Shown here: piece by piece, positions 1-12,220 of the stretch
How the letters are laid out: every line of letters begins with the position of its first letter
Numbering within the stretch: position 1 is the stretch's first letter
Origin: Ailanthus altissimus
Lineage: Eukaryota > Streptophyta > Magnoliopsida > Sapindales > Simaroubaceae
Assembly (NCBI GenBank): GCA_946807835.1
Contig: OX327684.1
Span: 11,370,501 to 11,434,500, forward strand
Direction: 5' to 3'
DNA length: 64,000 nucleotides
Made by a program: the position numbers and the translations under genes
Notes under the pieces: model-generated
What the model saw: the letters and a program-made list of their open reading frames with translations, nothing else
Databases searched by the model: none
What the model was told of the DNA's origin: nothing

Positions 1-33
1 AGAAGAAGTAACTGCCTCATTTGCAATATTTAC

Positions 34-1466
34 ACGCTCATAATCAGGATTCTTTACCCATAGTGGAATTTCATGTAAGAGGTCGAACAAAGGAATAGTA
101 TCTAATTCGCGAAGAGGCCTAATAACTGGATCCTGCATCAAGCAGTCTAATATTAAAACAAAAACATTGCTGCAATGCAGTTCCATCTCCAAAGATATAA
201 ATCTCATATTTCAATTGCAGCGTAATAATTTCAGATTCTAATGCTTATTGAGCATATAGCAATCGAACAAAAATGTAGATCAAATAGTCCATTATTTTAA
301 TAAGTGTTATAGTACAAGGAAAAAATGGAACACAAAGTTCCTTCAAATAACACAATGTGCCTTCAGGCTTCCCTTGCAAGTGCACCATGCTACATGGCTT
401 TCATTACATGTAAAGAATCATACTTCGTACAATTTATAAAAAAATCCATTTCTAGATCAGAAAGAGGAATCCAAGAATTTTCTAAGAGATGCTGCTGCAA
501 GACTTTCTCACCACTGAAAGGGATGCTGAAATTTCTGCTGTGACTCTTTTCAACAAGTAAATTCACCTTTTTTCATTTCAAGAGAAATTGAAAGATTACA
601 AAGTCATCTATCTGTGTCAGGTCAGAATGGTTATACGGATGAAGAAGAAAATTTCTTCCCAATTTGAGAATGTTAAAGAGCAGATTAAATAGAAGCAGGA
701 TTGATGGTTGCATATTACAAAAGTATTAACAGCATGTGAAACAACCACCTAAAAATTCAAACTAGAATACTAAAACAAGAAGAATCAAAATCATCGACAC
801 AGATGGCAAAGAAGAAGTAATTTTACAGCTATTTTTACTTGAAATGCAGGCAAGTAAAGTTCGGGCCAAAGTTGAATGACGCTAATTGCACATTGCAAAC
901 AACAAAAATAAGCTGTGACAAGTGAGCCACAATTCTTGGCTTCTCTTAATACAAAACTGGTAGCATGGAAACCAAATTTTGAAAAAGAAAAAAAAGCAAA
1001 AAGCAAAAATGTCAAATTAATATTCATTTTCAAAATAGTCCCCATTGAAGAGGTAACTCATACCCCAAAACTAATCTTCAAAATTCAGGAAAAAATATTA
1101 ACAATTAATTCCCTTTTTTTTTCTTTCGAAGCAAGTGGCACAAACAACAGATGAATAAACAGAAATGTATTACTGCATACAGTTTCGCAAAACCAAAACC
1201 AAATTTAGCATACTTCATAAATACTCAATCAACTAGCAATATCAATCAATCAAATTCAAACAGCTACGATGAACATGCAGCTGACAAAAACCAGTAAATA
1301 TCCATTCAAGCTAAAGCAGATATATTGACATAAGATATTTCAATGTTAATTACCTCAACTTGTTCAGGCTTGGAATAGATGAAGAAGAAGAACCCAAGAA
1401 TGAGGCCTAGAGGAAGTCCAATGATTCCAAAACCAAAAATTCCCAATAACTACTCAAAAATCCCAT
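34..1466 (-). CDS. Synaptotagmin-like (SYT2/SYT3 type) gene, first two exons, frameshifted in exon 1
   Basis: Plant synaptotagmins are ER/plasma-membrane contact-site proteins: an N-terminal membrane anchor, an SMP lipid-transfer domain and C2 domains. Two minus-strand exons are visible. Exon 1 (1354-1466) starts at an ATG and encodes a glycine/leucine/phenylalanine-rich membrane segment ending in IYSKPEQVE before a GT donor. Exon 2 (34-132, exactly 33 codons, AG and GT at its ends) contains the family signature IPLWVKNPDYER that precedes the SMP domain. Both junctions are phase 0 and the intron is 1,221 bp. The rest of the gene lies left of the window. Exon 1 is 113 nt where 114 would keep frame: after about six codons the frame breaks, and the anchor is read in another frame that has a TAG immediately upstream, so no alternative in-frame start exists. 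This is either a real lesion (pseudogene) or a single-base sequence error. Family assignment is by recognised motif, not a search. Confidence 0.72.
133..1353 (-). other. Intron 1 of the synaptotagmin-like gene
   Basis: Canonical GT at 1353-1352 and AG at 134-133 on the minus strand. The content is AT-rich with homopolymer runs. Short open frames in it show no recognisable protein. Confidence 0.65.
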
Positions 1467-2142
1467 TTTTGCCTTTCCAACTTCAAGAGATACTGAAATA
1501 AATGCAAATCAAAACTGTTAAAAAAATAGAAGAGTAAACGAGAGACCACTGAATAGAAACAGTTTTTTTTTTTCTTGGAAGATGGCGATAGAGTCTAGCA
1601 AAATTTATGCAGTTATAATTCGGGAATGTAACGAAAATAATACTGACAATTTAATTAAAAAGAGAAAAACAAAACCGCCAAAACACGTTTTGTTTTAGTT
1701 TTAGTTTAATTTAGATATATTTCATATTCTTACGGGCGTATTAAAAATTCTATACATTTTAAATTATATTTTAAATTAAAATATAAATAATAAAATAATA
1801 TAAATTTTAAAATTATTTATTATACTATTTTACAGTATAATAATTATTTAATTTATTATTTAAAATTAAACAATTTAAAATTTTATTTAAAATGCCAAAC
1901 ATTATTTTTTATTTGTAATTGAAACGTGAACTAATGTGAAATTGGAAGCTCTTGCTCTTAAAGACCCCATTTGTTTGTTTCTTAGTTGATGGAGAAAGGA
2001 ACATAAAATCATTTAGATATTTTAAATAATTAAAAATGTATAATTCAACTCTTTATTAGCATGCTCTCCTCTCTTTCAAGCGTCTTCCCGTAATAAAACT
2101 CTAGCATTGGCTTAAATTAAAACACTTATCACTACTGAAGAA
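1467..2142. other. AT-rich upstream region of the synaptotagmin-like gene
   Basis: Probable 5' UTR and promoter side of the minus-strand gene. It is strongly AT-rich between about 1740 and 1900. I see no conserved element I can name. Confidence 0.3.
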
Positions 2143-2602
2143 GGGGCCTTCGGCTCTCTTTGGTGGACAGGCAGACCCTCTTACTCAGTATAGTTTAACC
2201 TTCTTCTCTTTTCTACATTCTTTCATCTCTTCTTTTTAGTTTGTTTTGTCGTTTTTTTTTTGTTGCTTTTTCTTTTGTTTTAGATTGGAGATCCAGCCAA
2301 TGAATGAATGAGTAGAGCACCCTCGGGCACTGTCGAGCCCTCTCCAGCCTCTATCGAGCCCCTTCAGCCACAACCAATCTCTTCATCCCCCGCCAAAGCT
2401 TCCATGGCCTCGCTGAGCCAGTTTGGGCTCCGTCGCACTTCCTCGGACCTTACTTCTTGACCTCTGCCAATCTTCTTAGGCCAAAGCCGAATTTGGTTTA
2501 AATTTTATTGATTTTTATTAGACCTCCACCGAACGTTGCTGTCCATACCTTTTTTCTCCCACAAACTTTGGAACGTTGTTGTTGCCACCGCCACCTACCA
2601 TG
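2143..2602 (+). repeat. GC-richer retroposon-like relic, left part (split by the Reina element)
   Basis: A sharp base-composition change: pyrimidine tracts and CCTC/GAGCCC-rich sequence inside AT-rich DNA. It opens with GGGGCC-TTC-GGCTCT, which can fold as a 6-bp stem with two G-T wobbles. A similar opening followed by a GTGGACA/GTAGACA-like word and a CT-rich tract is found at 11.2 kb. That suggests two copies of one retroposon 5' region. The Reina insertion at its CCATG target (2598-2602 and 7888-7892) shows that the block predates that insertion. No coding frame is recognisable. Confidence 0.35.
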
Positions 2603-3046
2603 TGATAGGTCCCAAACTAGAGAGTAAAATTGCTAAGATAAATTATTTTCTCTTCCGGTGAGAATGTACCACAGATTTGAATAAACTTGCATATCTTCAT
2701 TAATAATTCTTGGCTGATTAAATAGCAGAACCACGTACACTTCAAACTGAAATAAAAGAAAAAACAAGTAGCTAACAACTTTAACTGAAGCACACCTAAA
2801 ACAGAGCATGCCCATACACGTAAAAACAGAACACAACTAACAGAAATAAAAATGACAAAAAACTCGCAACTTCTGCCAACCCATTCGCACGACGCTCCTG
2901 AACCATTCGCACGTAAAACTCTCGCCTATCAAGACCGAGTCCATTTCTGCTTTTTCATGTGCATGCAAATGGATCTTCACGTTCCCACTTATCCCAAGTG
3001 TTTGGGATTTGGCTTATGGCCCCTCTCCGAACGACGTGGCCTAACA
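2603..3046 (-). repeat. 3' LTR of the Reina-type element
   Basis: Starts TGATAGGTCCC and ends CCTAACA on the plus strand, and matches 7445-7887 with scattered substitutions. The polypurine tract lies immediately inside. Confidence 0.92.
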
Positions 3047-3060
3047 ATTCCTCCCTCATC
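3047..3060 (-). other. Polypurine tract of the Reina-type element
   Basis: On the minus strand this reads GATGAGGGAGGAAT directly before the LTR start TGTTAGG. This is the expected plus-strand primer position. Confidence 0.75.
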
Positions 3061-4400
3061 AAGTGGATCCTTGTCCTCAAGGTCCAAATTCGAAAACATC
3101 TCTCGTAATTTCTTTTTTGGTTTTTATGTTGCTTTTTCGGCTGGAAGGTGCTTCCATTGCACTAAGCCTTCTTCGATTAGCTAAGGTCCTTGCTTGACCC
3201 AGCGGTAGTCTAAAATAGTTTGTGGCTCTAATAAGACCACCCCTTCATCGGTGAATGGTGGTAACTCAGCCTGTGGCTTTTTAACGTTCTCTCCGTCGTC
3301 TTGGTATCGTTTGAGTAGTGACACGTGAAACACCAAGTGAATGCGCGCCCCTTCTGGTAATTGTAATTTGTATGCAATAGGCCCAATCTTCTCTAGAATC
3401 TGATAGGGTCCATAAAAATGGCTAGCTAGTTTCTGATGGACCCGTTTGAAGACTGTTTGCTGGCGGTATGGGTGTAACTTCAACAATACCCTTTCGCTGA
3501 CATCGAACGAAATATCTCTGTGCTTTTTATCTGCCATTTGCTTCATTCTATTCACTGATCTTTCTAAGTTGGCTTTCAGTTGCCGTAGCAGTTTATCCCG
3601 AGTTATAAGTTGCTGGTCAACTTCATGTACCGGTGACAGTCCATCTTTGTACGTTGGAATGGAAGGTGGTAATCTTCCATAAAGTGCCTGAAAATGAGTC
3701 TTCCCCGTTGAAATATGGTATGTCGTATTATACCAGTATTCCACCCAAGGTAAATAGCCACTCTATTTTCGTGGCCACTGATGAACAAAACACCGAAGGT
3801 ATTGTTCGACGCAGCGATTGATGACTTTCGACTGGCCATCTGTCTATGGGTGGTATACGGAACTGAGCTGTAATTTGGTGCCCGATAGCTTAAAAAATTC
3901 CTTCCAGAAGTTACTGATGAAGATTGGGTCCCGATCATTAACAATTGATATGGGCATCCCGTGAAGCTTGATGATGCCTTTCATAAATTTTTCTGCTACA
4001 ATTTTTGCAGTAAAAGGATGACTTAAAGTAAGGAAATGAGAGAACTTGCTAGGTCTGTCGACAACCATCATGATGGTGTCCTTTCCTTGTGACGCCGGTA
4101 GGCCCTCGATAAAGTCTAATGTGATATCGTCCTAACTTGGCACGGGATTGGCAGCGGTTAAAGAAGCCCACCTGGAGCTAATGTCTCGGCTTTTATTTTC
4201 TAGCATACCTCACATCCATCGATGTAGTCTTGTACTGATTTATGCATCCCAGGACAATAAAACTGTTGTCCCAGCTTCCTGAATGTTCTTAGGACGCCCA
4301 AATGACCCCCTGCCTTGGTATCATGCATTTCGTGTAATAGCTTGGCCCTTAAGGTTGCATTGTTGGGTACAATGACCCCCACTTTGTATAGTAACAGACC
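3051..4400 (-). pseudogene. Reina-type integrase with C-terminal chromodomain, broken
   Basis: The integrase inserts element cDNA into the genome; the chromodomain is thought to steer it to particular chromatin. The zinc finger is read near 4200-4382 (HEMHDTKAGGHLG, then C-x2-C). The catalytic-core block near 3844-4071 contains VDRPSKFSHF and LHGMPISIVNDRDPIF. The C-terminal part at 3181-3744 has the GPYQILEKIGPIAYKLQLPEG and HLVFHVSLLK motifs. The chromodomain begins with ILDYRWVKQG but hits TAG at 3183-3181, continues in the same frame as LVQWKHLPAEKAT and hits a TAA where a Trp codon is expected. The frame then runs through the polypurine tract into the LTR. Frame changes also occur between finger and core. 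Confidence 0.85.
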
Positions 4401-4544
4401 TTGACGCCATATATATGATACCCCTGGTTGCTCAATGGCCGCACGGCCTTTTGACTGAATGTATTGGTCTTCTTTTGCAGCTTTTTTAATTTCCTCCCAT
4501 AAGCTAACCTGCAGAAAGGAAATTCCATGAAGAATGAGACTGCC

Positions 4545-6121
4545 CTATTTTTGGGAAAGAGCATCAGCTGCGGAATTCTCATGGCCCGGTCTATATTTAA
4601 TTTCGTAATCGTAGCCCAAGAGCTTAGCAACCCATTTTTGTTGCTCCAGTAGTGCTATTCGTTGCTCTAGAAAATATTTGAGGTTGCGTTGATCGGTCTG
4701 AATATAGAATTTGTGGCCGAGAAGATAAGGCCGCCAGGTACGTATGGCTTCGATGATAGCCAACATCTCCTTAGCGTATGTCGACCATGATATTTTTGTC
4801 ATTCCGAGGGCTCGACTCATGTATGCCACTAGTTTGCCTTGTTGAGTCAGGACTGCTCCAATTCCTTCCCTAGATGCATCTGTTTCAATAGTGAAAACAT
4901 CGTTGAAGTTTGGCATGGCTAATATCGGTGTGGTCGTCATGGCCTGTTTGAGAGCAAGGAAAGCGTTCTCAGCTTCTTCATGCCATCCGAACTGGCCCTT
5001 TTTGAGAAGGTTGGTGAGGGGTCGAGCTATGATGCCATAGTCTTTGACGAACTTTCGATAATAACTTGTCAAACCTAAAAACCCACGTAGTTCTAAAATG
5101 TTAATAGGTCGAGGCCAAGCTATTATAGCAGAAATTTTATGTTCATCCACCTTCACGCCCTGGTTAGTGATGATGTATCCCAAGTACTCCAATTCTTGTT
5201 GCCCAAATGCACATTTGCTAGCTTTAACAAAGAATCTGTGTTGCCTCAATATTTTGAAAGTTTGCCTTACATGCACTAAATGTTGATCCCAGTCCGGACT
5301 ATAGATCAAGATATCATCAAAGAAAACTAATATGAATTTTCGAAGATGATGTTGAAAGTGGAGTTCATGATGGCTTGAAATGTGGAAGGTGCGTTACATA
5401 AGCCGAAGGGTATAACTAAGTACTCGTAATGCCCATTATATGTTCGAAAAGCAATTTTATAGATATCACATGATTTAACTCGTACCTGATGGTATCCTGC
5501 CCTCAGATCAAGCTTGGTAAAATAAGAAGCTCCGTAGAGTTCATCCAACATGTCGTCCACTGTGGGAATCGAAAATTGGTCTTTAATGGTTACGGCATTG
5601 AGCGCGCGATAATCTGTACAAAATCGCCAGTTTTCGTCTTTCTTTTTTACTAGTAATAAGGGCGATAAGAAGGGGCTAGTGCTGGGTTGCACAAGCTCGG
5701 ATTGCAGCATATCTTGGACCTGTTTCTCGATCTCGTTCTTTTGATAGTGCGCATATCTGTAAGGCTGAACATTAATCGGTTCGGTTCCTTCTTTAAAGGC
5801 AATGCCATGGTCAACCTCTCGTGTTGGTGGTAAGCTTGAAGGGTTAATGAACAAATCTAAAAATTCCTGCAATATCTCACGCAAGCTTGGATGAATGCTC
5901 TGTTGTAGTTCCGTTTGGGCAACCTGTAGGCACACAGCAAACAGAGCATGGCTAGGATGAATTCCTTTAGTTATCTCTTCAATTAATGCCGCTTGGATAT
6001 TTTGTCCGTCAATGCCTACCAATTTCTTAGTTTGGTTTTTCCACGTGAATTCCATGGTTAACTTCCTCCAATCACACAATACAGAACCAAGAGTTTCAAG
6101 CCATTGAATTCCTAAAACCAC
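4545..6121 (-). pseudogene. Reina-type reverse transcriptase and RNase H, frameshifted
   Basis: RT copies element RNA; RNase H removes the RNA strand. Segment 5327-6121 starts with the protease tail VLGIQWLETLG. It then carries RT motifs CTDYRALNAVTIKD, FTKLDLRAGYHQ, AFRTYNGHYEYLVIPFGL and NAPSTFQ. The catalytic FFDDILIYS is present at about 5298-5325 but in a different frame from the upstream part, so a frameshift lies just before the active site. Segment 4545-5309 continues with GFLGLTSYYRKFVKDYG and RNase H (TDASREGIGAVL, KEMLAI, TDQRNLKYFL, RPGHENSAADALSQ). Active-site residues of both enzymes are still visible although the gene is not translatable as one protein. Confidence 0.9.
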
Positions 6122-6601
6122 GTCTAACCCTGTGAGAGGTAAGGAATAAAGGGTTAATGAAAAAATGGTGCAGTTTAAATCGATTTGTACCTCCTCAAAC
6201 CTTTCTTGACATTTGAGATTTTCTCCATTAGCAACTCAGACTGTGAAGGGTTGCGTAGGTACTACTGATAGATGCAGCAGATTGGCCATATGCTCACTAA
6301 TGAAATTGTGAGTCGATCCGCTATCGATTAATACGATGACGTCGTGGGCGCAAATTTTGGCTGTGATTCGCATGGTTTTGGGAGCTGTCCATCCTGTTAG
6401 TGCATGCAACCTAATTTCCGGTTCAGGAGGCCCTTCGTGATTCTCATCAACTGGTTGTTCTTCAGTGACATCATCGCATAACAAGTTGCCATTATCCTCG
6501 CAGCTTTCCAGCATGAGTATTCGTAGGCCCTGACATTTGTGTCCTGCAGTAAAACAGTCATTACAATTGAAGCATAAATTTTGGGCTCTTCTCCGCTGCA
6601 T
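6122..6601 (-). pseudogene. Gag zinc knuckle and aspartic protease of the Reina-type element
   Basis: A knuckle CFNCNDCFTAGHKCQG lies near the start (6530-6580), followed by an acidic linker. The protease active-site motif LIDSGSTHNFIS follows at about 6290-6330, retaining the catalytic Asp. The protease tail continues past a frame break into the next segment at 6121. The protease would mature the gag-pol polyprotein. Confidence 0.85.
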
Positions 6602-6727
6602 TTCTTCCTAACTAAGTCACCTCACGGGAACAGCAGGGGCTAGTGGTGTTGCTCGATTAGTAGAGGGAAGAGCTAGGGGAGCTCGCATTGGTGGTGCAGG
6701 TCTTACAAACCTCCTTTGTCTAGCCAA

Positions 6728-7422
6728 TTAATCATCCTTCATTCTCACTAAACTGATTGCTTCTCTTAAGGTCTGGGGCTTAAACATCCGTATACCATCC
6801 GAGATGTCAGTCTTTAAGCCACCCATGAAAGTTTCTACAAGAGCTCGTTGTATCCAACCTCTAACTCGATTGCCCAAGCGTTCAAATTCCCTCTGGTATT
6901 CACGCAAGGAACCAGTCTGTCTGACCCTCGAAAGCGCTTCGTCAAAGTCCTTGCACTCTGAAGGCCTGAAGCCAGCCCAGAGTTCATCCTCAAAATTCAT
7001 CCACGAGAGCACACGCCCGTCTTCTTGGAATGTCCTACGGATCCACTGCCACCATTGGTTGGCCTCTCCTTCCAAGTGGTAGGAGGCCAAAGAAACTTTT
7101 TGGGCTTTGGGTGTATTCTGGAACTCAAAAAAGTGATTCACACGGTTGAACCATTCCGTTGGATCATCTCCTGAAATTGAGAAAATTCAAGTTTTACTGT
7201 TTTAGATGATACAACCAGTCGTCCTCCTTCATTGCCTTCTCGATAATGGTTTCCATGGGTGGGATTCTCTTGGTTTGCCAGTAAGATATCGAAGTGACGG
7301 TTAAGAGTTTCTTCCACATGACGAAGCCGGTCGGCCATACCGAGCTCTATCCTGTGTAGCCCCTCTTGTACTCTACCAAATCCCTCTTCCAACTGCTCAA
7401 TATGCTCTTTATTGGTTCCCAT
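6728..7422 (-). pseudogene. Gag (capsid region) of the Reina-type element, one frameshift
   Basis: Starts at ATG 7422, close behind the primer binding site. The first 94 residues are heptad-like and charged, consistent with a coiled coil. After a frame change near 7140 the retrotransposon-gag core is read: YHLEGEANQWWQW, then FEDELWAGFRP, LREYQREFERL and ETFMGGLK. It ends near 6728, about 130 bp before the zinc-knuckle segment. Gag forms the virus-like particle. The order and spacing are normal for the clade; only the frame is broken. Confidence 0.85.
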
Positions 7423-7429
7423 ACTAACT

Positions 7430-7444
7430 TGGCTCTGATACCAA
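7430..7444 (-). other. Primer binding site, initiator tRNA-Met type
   Basis: On the minus strand this reads TTGGTATCAGAGCCA immediately after the 5' LTR end. That is the standard match to the 3' end of initiator tRNA-Met used by plant LTR elements. Confidence 0.9.
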
Positions 7445-7887
7445 TGACAAGTCCCAAACTAGAGAGTAAAATTGCTAAGATAAATTATTTTCTCTTTGGG
7501 TGAAAATGTACCACAGATTTAAATAAACTTGCATATCTTCATTAATAATTCTTGGCTGCTTAAATAGCAGAACCACGTACACTTCAAACCGAAATAAAAG
7601 GAAAAACAAGTAGCTAACAACTTTAACTGAAGCACACCTAAAATAGAGCATGCCCATACACGTAAAAACAGAACACAACTAACGAAAATAAAAATGACGA
7701 AAAACTCGCAACTTCTGCCAACCTATTCGCACGATGCTCTTGAACCATTCGCACGTTAAACTCTCGCCTATCAAGACCCAGTCTATTCCTGCTTTTCACG
7801 TGCATGCAAATGGATCTTGATGTCCCCATTTATCCCAAGTATTTGGGATTTGGCTTATGGTCCCTCTCCGAACGACGTGGCCTAATA
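7445..7887 (-). repeat. 5' LTR of the Reina-type element
   Basis: Starts TGACAAGTCCC and ends GGCCTAATA on the plus strand, followed by the CCATG duplication at 7888-7892. Confidence 0.92.
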
Positions 7888-7892
7888 CCATG

Positions 7893-10800
7893 TGATAAAA
7901 GCTGTTATCTTCCTATCAAAATACTGCTCAATAATAGTCACTTAGCCCTAAATATGGTGGGAAAGTAATCTCTAGTGCCGCTCAAGTCTTTCGCGATCAC
8001 CTGAACATATTAGTTTTACTTTTTGATATTGATTTAGGTTGAGGCCTCGAACAGGTAATAGTTGAAATGTTAAGGATATAAAATTTATGTGGTAATTTAT
8101 TTTGTATTATTTCTCGTGCATAAAATTTATTTTGTTCATTTTATATAAGAGAATGATTTCTCGTCCTTAATAATGGCAGCGATTTTGATTATAAGGATGA
8201 TTTTTTAATATAGGTTAAATTGTATCTTTTTTTTGTAAAACTTTATTTAAGTTCAAACGTATATCGATAGGTTATATGTTGTGTTGTCCCAATAATCCTT
8301 TGATTATATATCAATCCAAAGATGTAATATATTAATTTTTAAATATATTTAATTTTATATGTAATTCAGTTTGATTATTAATGCTATATTTTTTTGGATC
8401 ATTATTGACTTAAACATTGAAGTGTCTATGCTAAATAAAAATTTTAGTGCAACTTCACGTTTTCTTTAATTACAAGATTTTCATTAGACATGATATTTAT
8501 GAAAAAAAGCGGTTCAATTTAATTTGCTTCCTATCCTATTCTTGACATCAAAATTAAACTTTAAAAAAAAAAAATTAATTCGTTAAATTTTAAATTATTA
8601 AATTTTGAGGTCAACAATAATAATTATTTATTATTGCATAAAGAGTTGATAATTTATATATATTATAAGTAAAAAAAATTAAAATTGAAAAAGTTGTGAA
8701 ACATCAATCAAAATGAGTTGTAAAAATGACATTTCTTTAGCTTGAATATTTTGCAAAATCTATATATAAATAAAATCATATGGATATGAAGTATGTATCT
8801 ATGTCAAGGTTTGATACACCACGAGAAAATGAAAGATCAAATAGCTTTGTTTTGTTCTAAAAGTTTAAAAAACGAAGCATCATACCAGATACTATATCAA
8901 AATGCTAAAATCAACTTTTACTTTTATTCATATGCTAACTTTAAAAATTAACCATTTTTTTCTTTTGAAAGAGATTATTGATTAAGTTTAATCAATTAAT
9001 TAAATTTTTTATTGAATTTTTTTTTTGGACTTGTGATATTGGGAAAGTCACATTTGGCACATCGAGAGTGACTGATGAAGTTGGCCGACTTGTCGTAGTT
9101 AGTTGGATGTGGATAGATTTTGATTTCAATTTTGATCAAATAATATGATCAGCAATCAATATGTTGCAAAATCAAGAAATTTTGAAAAACGTGTATCATG
9201 AACGGTTACCAAGTCTTATTTTGTGGCAAATATAATTAAAAGAAAATCTTAATATCATATGGTCAATGTCTATGTAATTGATTAGAATTAGTGCACTCGG
9301 TTTAAATTTTAGTCTAACATTATTATCAAGATTTGTCTGTGATATTTAGTTACTTTGTTTGACTAATAAATTGTTTGAGACGATAAGAAATGTCTCGAGA
9401 TCACATTTTATTCTGGTAAAAGATAAATGAATAATTCATCAATATAACTTTTGTAGATGCAATCTTATTTTTACCTTTTCCAAATTTTTATATAATAAAA
9501 AATATATTAATTTTACCATGATTCTATGATTGAGTCATTCAATATATTTTGTTTTATTAGTTCTAAATTTATTATTATATATCGTTTTCCCTAAAATTTT
9601 GCCTCAATCTCAATCTATTAAAAAGCTTAACACAATCCGTAAATCTGGAATTCAAATATTCTAAGAAGTCTCATTTACAGATCACAAAGCTGAATTCTCG
9701 AGCAATTCTTAGAAGAATATCGAGAAGTTAAGAAATTGAATTAAAGGGTTGGAGAAGTTGAGTTCTTTATCTTTTTTCATTGACCATCACTAACTTAAGT
9801 ATTGGAGGGTCATCACCATTAGAGGGTCATCATCAGGAACAAATTTTAACATGACTCAACCTTGTTTATGGTTGCATAAGACTTTTGGAGTCAATTACAC
9901 GTCAAAATGGATTATTTCAGGTCAGTTCTTTGAGAGATCCCGTAATTATTCTAAAAAAATACAAACTTGGGTTTAAAATTTCTCAAATTTTAAGGTCAAC
10001 AGATATTTTAAAATTTTTATTGTACTTTTAAATTTTTAAGAATATATGCATAAATTATAAAATATAACAACAACAACAATAATAATAAAAAACAAAACAA
10101 ATTAGAAAATTTTTATAAAGACCCATATATTTAGGCAATATTTTTTTTAACCACAAATGTATAGTTAATTTTTTGTAGTCAAGAAATTAAAAGTTAGATA
10201 ATTATACCCCTAAGTTATATTTTTTTCTTTCTAAATATTCGGATCAATCATCTCTTTTTTGCTAAAGAAAATAAAATTTTTTTATGTATTTGTTTTGTAA
10301 ATATATGAACTTCAAAATGTAATGTAATAAAGTAGGAAAGCAATAAAGTAAATAAAGGAGAAAAAAAATTATAAATATAAAAATTCTTAAATTTCTAAAG
10401 TTTCATGCGGCTCGTCGCACATGCAAGGCATGCGAAATTATTTTTATAATTTAATAATATTTATTTTAAATTAAAATAATATAATTTTTTTTAAAAAAAG
10501 GAAGAAAAGGGCCATTCACACTCAAATGGACCTTTCATTTATTTTTTTAAGTTCTATCCTTTTCCCTTATGTTTTTATTTTTTAATATTAAACAATTAAT
10601 ATAATTTTAATTAAATATTTATTATTAATATAATATATGGGTATTCATATTTAAGAATTAATTAATTAATTAATTAAAAAATAAAAAAATTAAAAGAAAG
10701 ATAGCCATTTCTTTAGTGCTAATTCCCAAAATTTCCAATTTTATCAGTTTTTTTTTTAAAATTTTTACTTTCATTCATATTATTTTTCTCTATAATTTTA

Positions 10801-11149
10801 CCGCAACACAATCTACCAAATTTTTACTTATTTTATTTAAAATCTAATTTGAGTATTTTTTAGAGTGAGTTTAATACTTTTGATGAAGAAAGAAAATATA
10901 ATTTAAAGATATAATTATTCAATAATCTATTTTTAATTATAAAAAATTAATTAATTTATTTATGACTAAAAAAATTGACTTAAAAATAGAGACTATTTCT
11001 AAAACATTTCCAAAAAATTTGGAGCACTATCTAATACCTGTCTATTTAATTGTTATATTTGTTGCTTTGCGGATAGTTTAATATAATTTATTATAAAATT
11101 TATGATTTCAAATATCATTGTATTTAAACTTAAAATCCTAGCGCTAAAC
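7893..11149. other. AT-rich intergenic DNA
   Basis: The first few hundred bases continue whatever the Reina element inserted into. The rest is AT-rich with homopolymers and an ATTA microsatellite near 10,650-10,675. I see no gene, RNA gene or intact repeat. Confidence 0.5.
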
Positions 11150-11201
11150 TCTCTCAACTCAAAAAGTCAGTAGTCGCCGCCCCTCTAACAAACACCCATC
11201 G

Positions 11202-11225
11202 GAGAGGGGGCCTAGGCCCCCTCTC
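11202..11225. repeat. Perfect 24-bp palindrome
   Basis: GAGAGGGGGCCT followed by its exact reverse complement, centred on 11,213/11,214. Confidence 0.9.
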
Positions 11226-12220
11226 TGGTAGACACATCCATCCTCTAGCTTTAACTCTTCTTGCTCCAACCTTTCCCTTTTCTGTTTCCTTTCCTTTTTC
11301 TTTGTTTTTGCCAGCTCCTCACTTCTGTTTTGGCTCCATCTGGTTCTGGTGACCGGTCGAGGATTTAATGTCGTGATACCCTGCTGCAAGGCCAAGTTCG
11401 ACTGACTTGGCTACTTGACGTCGTGTGTGGCTACCAATGGTGGCTCAACGGACCCAGCTGAGCCTACATCAACTAGCATGCCTTACCGACGCAACTTCAC
11501 CGACGTGTCTGCTACTCGCCGAACACCTTTGCTTTCCCCGTTCGCTCATGGGAAGCCGACCTTTGCTGGCTTTCCTGGTGGTCGGACGGTGCTCTGGCGC
11601 TCTTCATCTCTTCGGTGGGCTCTTTTCTGGTCCTGTGACAGGCTATGTCTCTTAATCTCGCACATCCTCTTCATCGGCGTTCTGTGTCTCCAGCCATTCG
11701 CTATCGAGGCTCCGCGTTGTGCGCCACCATTCACGGCCATCGGTGAACCCCCTTAGCCCATGACCGGTTCTTCGGCCTGTGCTACCCCCCTTTGCGCCAC
11801 CAGTTTCTCTCTTGTGACCGTTGACCCTCGCCGCAGTGTGCACCTGGCTGCTGCCATTTCAGTGTCGCCCCTTTCCCCATCTCCGATCTGTCTAAAAAAT
11901 GCCCCATCAACGACCAGGATTGTGGCTGACTATTGAGCTATTTATGGGATACTAAACATATTTATTGTATTTGTCTTGTAATACTGTCGTTTTGGTTGGG
12001 ATGGTGCTATATGGGGTTTGGTTGTATTAGGTGAAGGATAGTTATTTGGTGGTGTATTTTGTCGCTGTGGCCTTGTTAATAATATCAGCGTTGTCACCTG
12101 GTCTGACTTCCCTTTAACGTAGGAACTTGCTGCTGCTTACCTCCGAGCGAAGTTTTTGTTGGGGCATTCAAAATCTTCCCTGGTTAAGCTAGTTTTTACT
12201 TTTATGTAATAATAATAATT

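Larger units (their letters stand above)
2603..7887 (-). mobile_element. Complete but decayed Ty3/gypsy chromovirus, Reina-type
   Basis: A 5,285-bp element in minus orientation flanked by the 5-bp target duplication CCATG (2598-2602; 7888-7892). Both LTRs are about 444 bp and near-identical in sequence. The PBS adjoins the right LTR and the polypurine tract adjoins the left LTR, so transcription ran right to left. Protein order is gag, CCHC zinc knuckle, protease, RT, RNase H, integrase, chromodomain. The short LTRs, total length near 5.3 kb, the GGHLGVLRT integrase finger and the C-terminal chromodomain fit the Reina clade. Multiple frameshifts and stops make it non-autonomous now. Confidence 0.9.

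Noticed and set aside
791..1154. Small open frames within the synaptotagmin intron
   Set aside because: They lie inside a well-supported intron and have no similarity or start context.
11415..11756. Overlapping open frames in the GC-rich block
   Set aside because: GC-rich sequence lacks stops by composition; there is no domain, and frames overlap on both strands.
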